From contig CAYFUR010000051.1 of NCBI GenBank assembly GCA_964346275.1, positions 1 through 25,585 of the forward strand: a DNA stretch of 25,585 nt, read 5' to 3'. Positions within the stretch are counted from its first letter, which is position 1; each line of letters opens with the position of its first letter. The stretch is from CAYFUR01 sp964346275. GTDB lineage: Bacteria > Sumerlaeota > Sumerlaeia > SLMS01. Position numbers and translations under genes: made by a program. The notes under the pieces were generated by a model, which worked only from the letters and a program-made list of their open reading frames with translations, was not told where the DNA came from and did no database searches. Positions 23,538-25,585 of this stretch are shown one piece after another.

Positions 23538-24550
23538 TGGTCCTCCGGTGATGATGCAAGATTCTCCATCAGGCCGCCGCTGAGAACGGAGAAAATGCTG
23601 ACGCGCTGGAGTACTTCTCCCTGGTTTTCCCCGGTGACCGCTTCGCGGGTGACTTCCGGCTCGCGGGGCACGACATCCAGCTGGGGATAGCGCTCGGAGC
23701 CGTCCATCTGGTCGATGTGTTCCAGAACCAGCGTGGTTCCCTGGATCTCGCCTTTTTGCTCCGTCGCGCCGGAGCCAAAGAGTTCGAACTCGCGTTTCAG
23801 CACTGTGCCGCTCTCATCGGTATAGAGCAAGCTGCGGTTGGTTCCCATGCGCATCTCGATCTTCTTGGCGTAATACTGTTCGCCGCCTGCCTCGACGCGC
23901 TCGTTTCCCAGGTATTCCACCTCCATCTTGCCCGCTTTGTTGCCCCACAGCGGTTCGTAAATATCGACGGAATAGGTGACCCCTTTGGTGAGCATCTGGC
24001 CGCGGAAAATGGGAGTCAATGAATCCGCAATGGTGACTGGGCGGGCAAGCCGTACGGAATCGTAGCGCACTGCGTCGTCGCGGCGCATGCGCAGGCGAAG
24101 ATCCTTGCCATCGACCCGGGCAAGCAGCTCAAAAGCGCCCGGAGGCAGTTCCCCGCCATCCAAGGTTTCCGCATCGTAGGGCTTCTGGTTGAAACCGGGC
24201 AGGTGGGCGCGCAAACGGGCCGACTCCAGCTCGAGGCCATGATTCAGCCTCACTGCCGTCATGACCCGGCCCTTGATGAAGGGCGCATCGATTTCGACAT
24301 GGGCCGTCGCCCAGTAAAAATCCTCCTCCTCTTCCCAATCGGCCGTGGTGCGCATGGCGCCCAGATTGTATTCGCCGAATTCGATGGTCATCCATTCGTC
24401 CTGGTTGGACCAGCTATCGGTCAGGACGTTTCGATCCACCTCGATCCCCCCGCCACGGTTCCAGGATGGAACGACATGGTCACGGAACAGAAAAAACATC
24501 ATGACGAGAAAGAAGATGGTGATGGCGGCGGACTGGAAGTAGCGGATCAT
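23534..24550 (-). CDS. Membrane-anchored extracytoplasmic protein of unknown function
   Basis: 338 residues. A single N-terminal hydrophobic helix (MIRYFQSAAITIFFLVMMFFLF, about 5-24) anchors a ~310-residue outward domain. It is beta-rich with features such as 'YWATAHVEIDAPFIKGRVMTAVRLNHGLEL', 'SLTPIFRGQMLTKGVTYSVDIYEPLWGNKAGKMEVEYLGNERV' and 'NRSLLYTDESGTVLKREF'; the last two resemble lipoprotein-type beta sheets, but no family is named. It is the first gene of the run and overlaps the ABC ATPase, suggesting a shared export or envelope role. No Shine-Dalgarno sequence precedes the ATG. The BlaI-like repressor gene starts 200 bases away in the opposite direction. Confidence 0.8.
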   Translation of the reverse strand: MIRYFQSAAITIFFLVMMFFLFRDHVVPSWNRGGGIEVDRNVLTDSWSNQDEWMTIEFGEYNLGAMRTTADWEEEEDFYWATAHVEIDAPFIKGRVMTAVRLNHGLELESARLRAHLPGFNQKPYDAETLDGGELPPGAFELLARVDGKDLRLRMRRDDAVRYDSVRLARPVTIADSLTPIFRGQMLTKGVTYSVDIYEPLWGNKAGKMEVEYLGNERVEAGGEQYYAKKIEMRMGTNRSLLYTDESGTVLKREFELFGSGATEQKGEIQGTTLVLEHIDQMDGSERYPQLDVVPREPEVTREAVTGENQGEVLQRVSIFSVLSGGLMENLASSPEDQ

Positions 24551-24664
24551 AGAATGAGAATAAGGATCAATGGGGCTTAATGGTTCCGGGAGGCAGAGAG
24601 CGTCACCCGCCCGACGCCATCAATGCTAGGCGAAAGGCAAGCCAGATGGCAGGAGAAATTCTAA

Positions 24665-24724
24665 TGCAGAAGTGTCTGCACTTTGTGTTTGACACAATGC
24701 GGGAAATGTGCAGAGGTTTCTGCA
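24665..24724. promoter_or_regulatory. BlaI/MecI-type operator array with two 16-bp dyads
   Basis: TGCAGA-AGTG-TCTGCA (24665-24680) and TGCAGA-GGTT-TCTGCA (24709-24724) are two perfect dyads with the same arms and different centres, 44 bases apart centre to centre. Between them is TTGTGT-TTG-ACACAA (24683-24697), which contains a consensus -35 box TTGACA (24689-24694); no good -10 is seen. The array lies just upstream of the repressor start at 24751, as expected for an autoregulated BlaI-family gene, and could also act on the divergent gene at 24550. Confidence 0.75.
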
Positions 24725-24750
24725 GTCGTGCGCAAAAGGAGGGGACGCCC

Positions 24751-25140
24751 ATGCCCCGGTTTACCGAAGGCGAGCTGGAGGTGATGAAAATTCTCTGGGA
24801 GGAAGGCGGCGAGCTGAAGCCGCCGGAAGTCCAGGAGCGATTTCCCCGGCCGATCAAGGATCCGGCGCTACGCTCGTATCTGCGCATTCTTGTGGAAAAG
24901 GGTCATGTGGCGCGGCGCCGCGTGGGCAAGGCGTTCTACTACCGAGCGCGCACGCGCCAGGAATCCGCCTTCCGGTCGATGTATCGCCAGCTACTCGACA
25001 CCTTTTGCGGCGGCTCGCCGGAGGCATTGGTCGCGCGGCTGATGAAATCGGAGGAGTTGTCGCCGGAGGAAATCGAGGAATTGAAACGCCTCGCGGAAGA
25101 GGAAACCCCGGACGAAAACCAGGGAGGAGGCAGATCATGA
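24751..25140 (+). CDS. BlaI/MecI/CopY-family transcriptional repressor
   Basis: 129 residues from ATG 24751, chosen because AAGGAGG lies just upstream and because the family domain begins there; the longer frame from 24580 would run through the operator dyads. The winged helix is about 1-70: 'FTEGELEVMKILWEEGG', 'LRSYLRILVEKGHVARRRVGKAFYYRAR'. The C-terminal dimerisation helices follow ('LLDTFCGGSPEALVARLM', a family hallmark). Such repressors bind dyads as dimers and are usually inactivated by cleavage by a membrane metallopeptidase (BlaR/M56). No M56 gene follows here. A four-base ATGA overlap leads into a short open frame of doubtful meaning. Confidence 0.92.
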   Translation: MPRFTEGELEVMKILWEEGGELKPPEVQERFPRPIKDPALRSYLRILVEKGHVARRRVGKAFYYRARTRQESAFRSMYRQLLDTFCGGSPEALVARLMKSEELSPEEIEELKRLAEEETPDENQGGGRS

Positions 25141-25436
25141 ACGGCGATGCCGTGATGCTGGCGGGAATGGAGGCGGGGATTCCCCCGCTTTCGAAGAAAT
25201 ACGAAGAGTATAAAGGGAGGGAGCGAGACACGGGGGTGTTCTTTGGCAAAAACCTGTCGAGAAGGGCTTTCTTAATTCCTTGCCGTATGCGGCAGGAATG
25301 CGGGTCTCTTGCACGCACTCTTCCGGGTGCATTCGGACTCCATTTTCCCTCACCCGCAACTTCACCAGGCATTTTCGAGGACGAGGAAGATGACGAGGAT
25401 GAGCGCTCTCGTCCTCTTTCCGGCATCTCTTTCTGA
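25137..25436 (+). CDS. Doubtful 99-codon frame overlapping the repressor stop
   Basis: ATG at 25137 overlaps the repressor stop (ATGA) and opens 99 codons. The product (MNGDAVMLAGMEAGIPPLSK...) has no family features; its second half crosses a hairpin (25275-25299) and a purine-rich repeat (25377-25416), so the frame could be chance. If real, it would be translationally coupled and might be a remnant of the position where BlaR-like genes usually sit. The rest of 25141-25533 holds nothing else that I recognise. Confidence 0.2.
   Translation: MNGDAVMLAGMEAGIPPLSKKYEEYKGRERDTGVFFGKNLSRRAFLIPCRMRQECGSLARTLPGAFGLHFPSPATSPGIFEDEEDDEDERSRPLSGISF
25377..25416. repeat. Purine-rich repeat with inverted ends
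   Basis: GAGGACGAG (25377-25385) is complementary to CTCGTCCTC (25408-25416), and the interval is GA-rich hexamer-like sequence (AAGATGA, CGAGGA, TGAGCG). In style it resembles the element at 19439-19536. Confidence 0.5.
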
Positions 25437-25533
25437 AAACCCTTATATACGCTCTGGCCTGCTTCTCTTCCCCCGGCGCCCCCTTTGCTCTGGCGCTCCC
25501 CGGGAATTGTCGGCGTTTTCTGTGGCGATCAAA

Positions 25534-25585
25534 TCAGCGCTGGCGCCGCACGCGCTGCATCGTCTCGCGGATACCGGCTTCATAG
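25534..25585 (-). CDS. Possible C-terminal end of a minus-strand gene (cut by window edge)
   Basis: Read on the minus strand, the edge encodes YEAGIRETMQRVRRQR and then TGA (25534-25536). The helical, basic ending looks natural for a protein C-terminus. Only about 17 codons are visible, and the plus strand is also open here, so this is tentative. Confidence 0.3.
   Translation of the reverse strand, partial: YEAGIRETMQRVRRQR

Overview
The window is GC-rich, densely coded bacterial DNA with no rRNA, tRNA, phage or transposase gene and no CRISPR array that I can see. The best clue to the organism is the envelope and secretion gene set: two pseudopilins of the FTLIELL type with a 'SKVSR..ADMRS.AT..E.Y..D..KYPP' segment, an ExeA/GspA ATPase with its GspB partner, and secreted proteins with Gram-negative-style signal peptides. 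This combination suits a deep-branching Gram-negative phylum such as Sumerlaeota (BRC1) or a relative (Hydrogenedentota, Lentisphaerota, Omnitrophota). That placement is inference from protein style only.

Layout. (1) 1-5303, minus strand: a run of five genes in transcription order: YkgJ-type Cys-cluster protein, purD, pyrR, a double-thioredoxin TlpA-like protein, and the start of an SH3/NlpC-P60-like secreted peptidase cut by the window edge. (2) 5531-6310 is an exported protein of unknown function, divergent from region 1 across a promoter region with two operator-like repeats. (3) 6314-8615, minus: an uncharacterised ATP-grasp ligase and, upstream of it, a conserved hypothetical. (4) 9099-10892: a secreted endonuclease I fused to a lamin-tail-like domain, convergent with a secreted protein of unknown function (10998-12179) across a symmetric bidirectional terminator. 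(5) 12530-15399: gspA-gspB, translationally coupled, facing a small membrane protein (15410-15856). (6) 16050-19394, plus: nadA and its terminator, two pseudopilins each with its own hairpin, and a stand-alone receiver-domain protein. (7) 19395-20833: an intergenic imperfect inverted repeat of degenerate hexamers, a membrane protein and a small two-helix membrane protein. (8) 20854-24550, minus: an unknown membrane-anchored protein, an ABC ATPase, a small unknown protein and a sigma-54-type response regulator with a GAFTDA loop. (9) 24751-25140: a BlaI/MecI-type repressor behind two copies of TGCAGA-N4-TCTGCA. The last 450 bases hold little recognisable coding sequence apart from a possible C-terminus at the edge.

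How the genes work together. GspA/GspB and the pseudopilins point to type II secretion or type IV pilus-like assembly, although the core secretion genes are not here. purD, pyrR and nadA are nucleotide and cofactor housekeeping genes. The BlaI-like repressor is divergent from the ABC/response-regulator run, and its dyads lie between the two, so it could control both. The observations I rate most worth checking are the BlaI operator array, the 80-nt perfect identity between the two pseudopilin genes, the minus-strand terminator embedded in a plus-strand coding sequence, the degenerate hexamer inverted repeat, the paired TGCAT repeats at 5353-5407, and the ABC ATPase without a permease. I do not see a clearly new defence or biosynthetic system.
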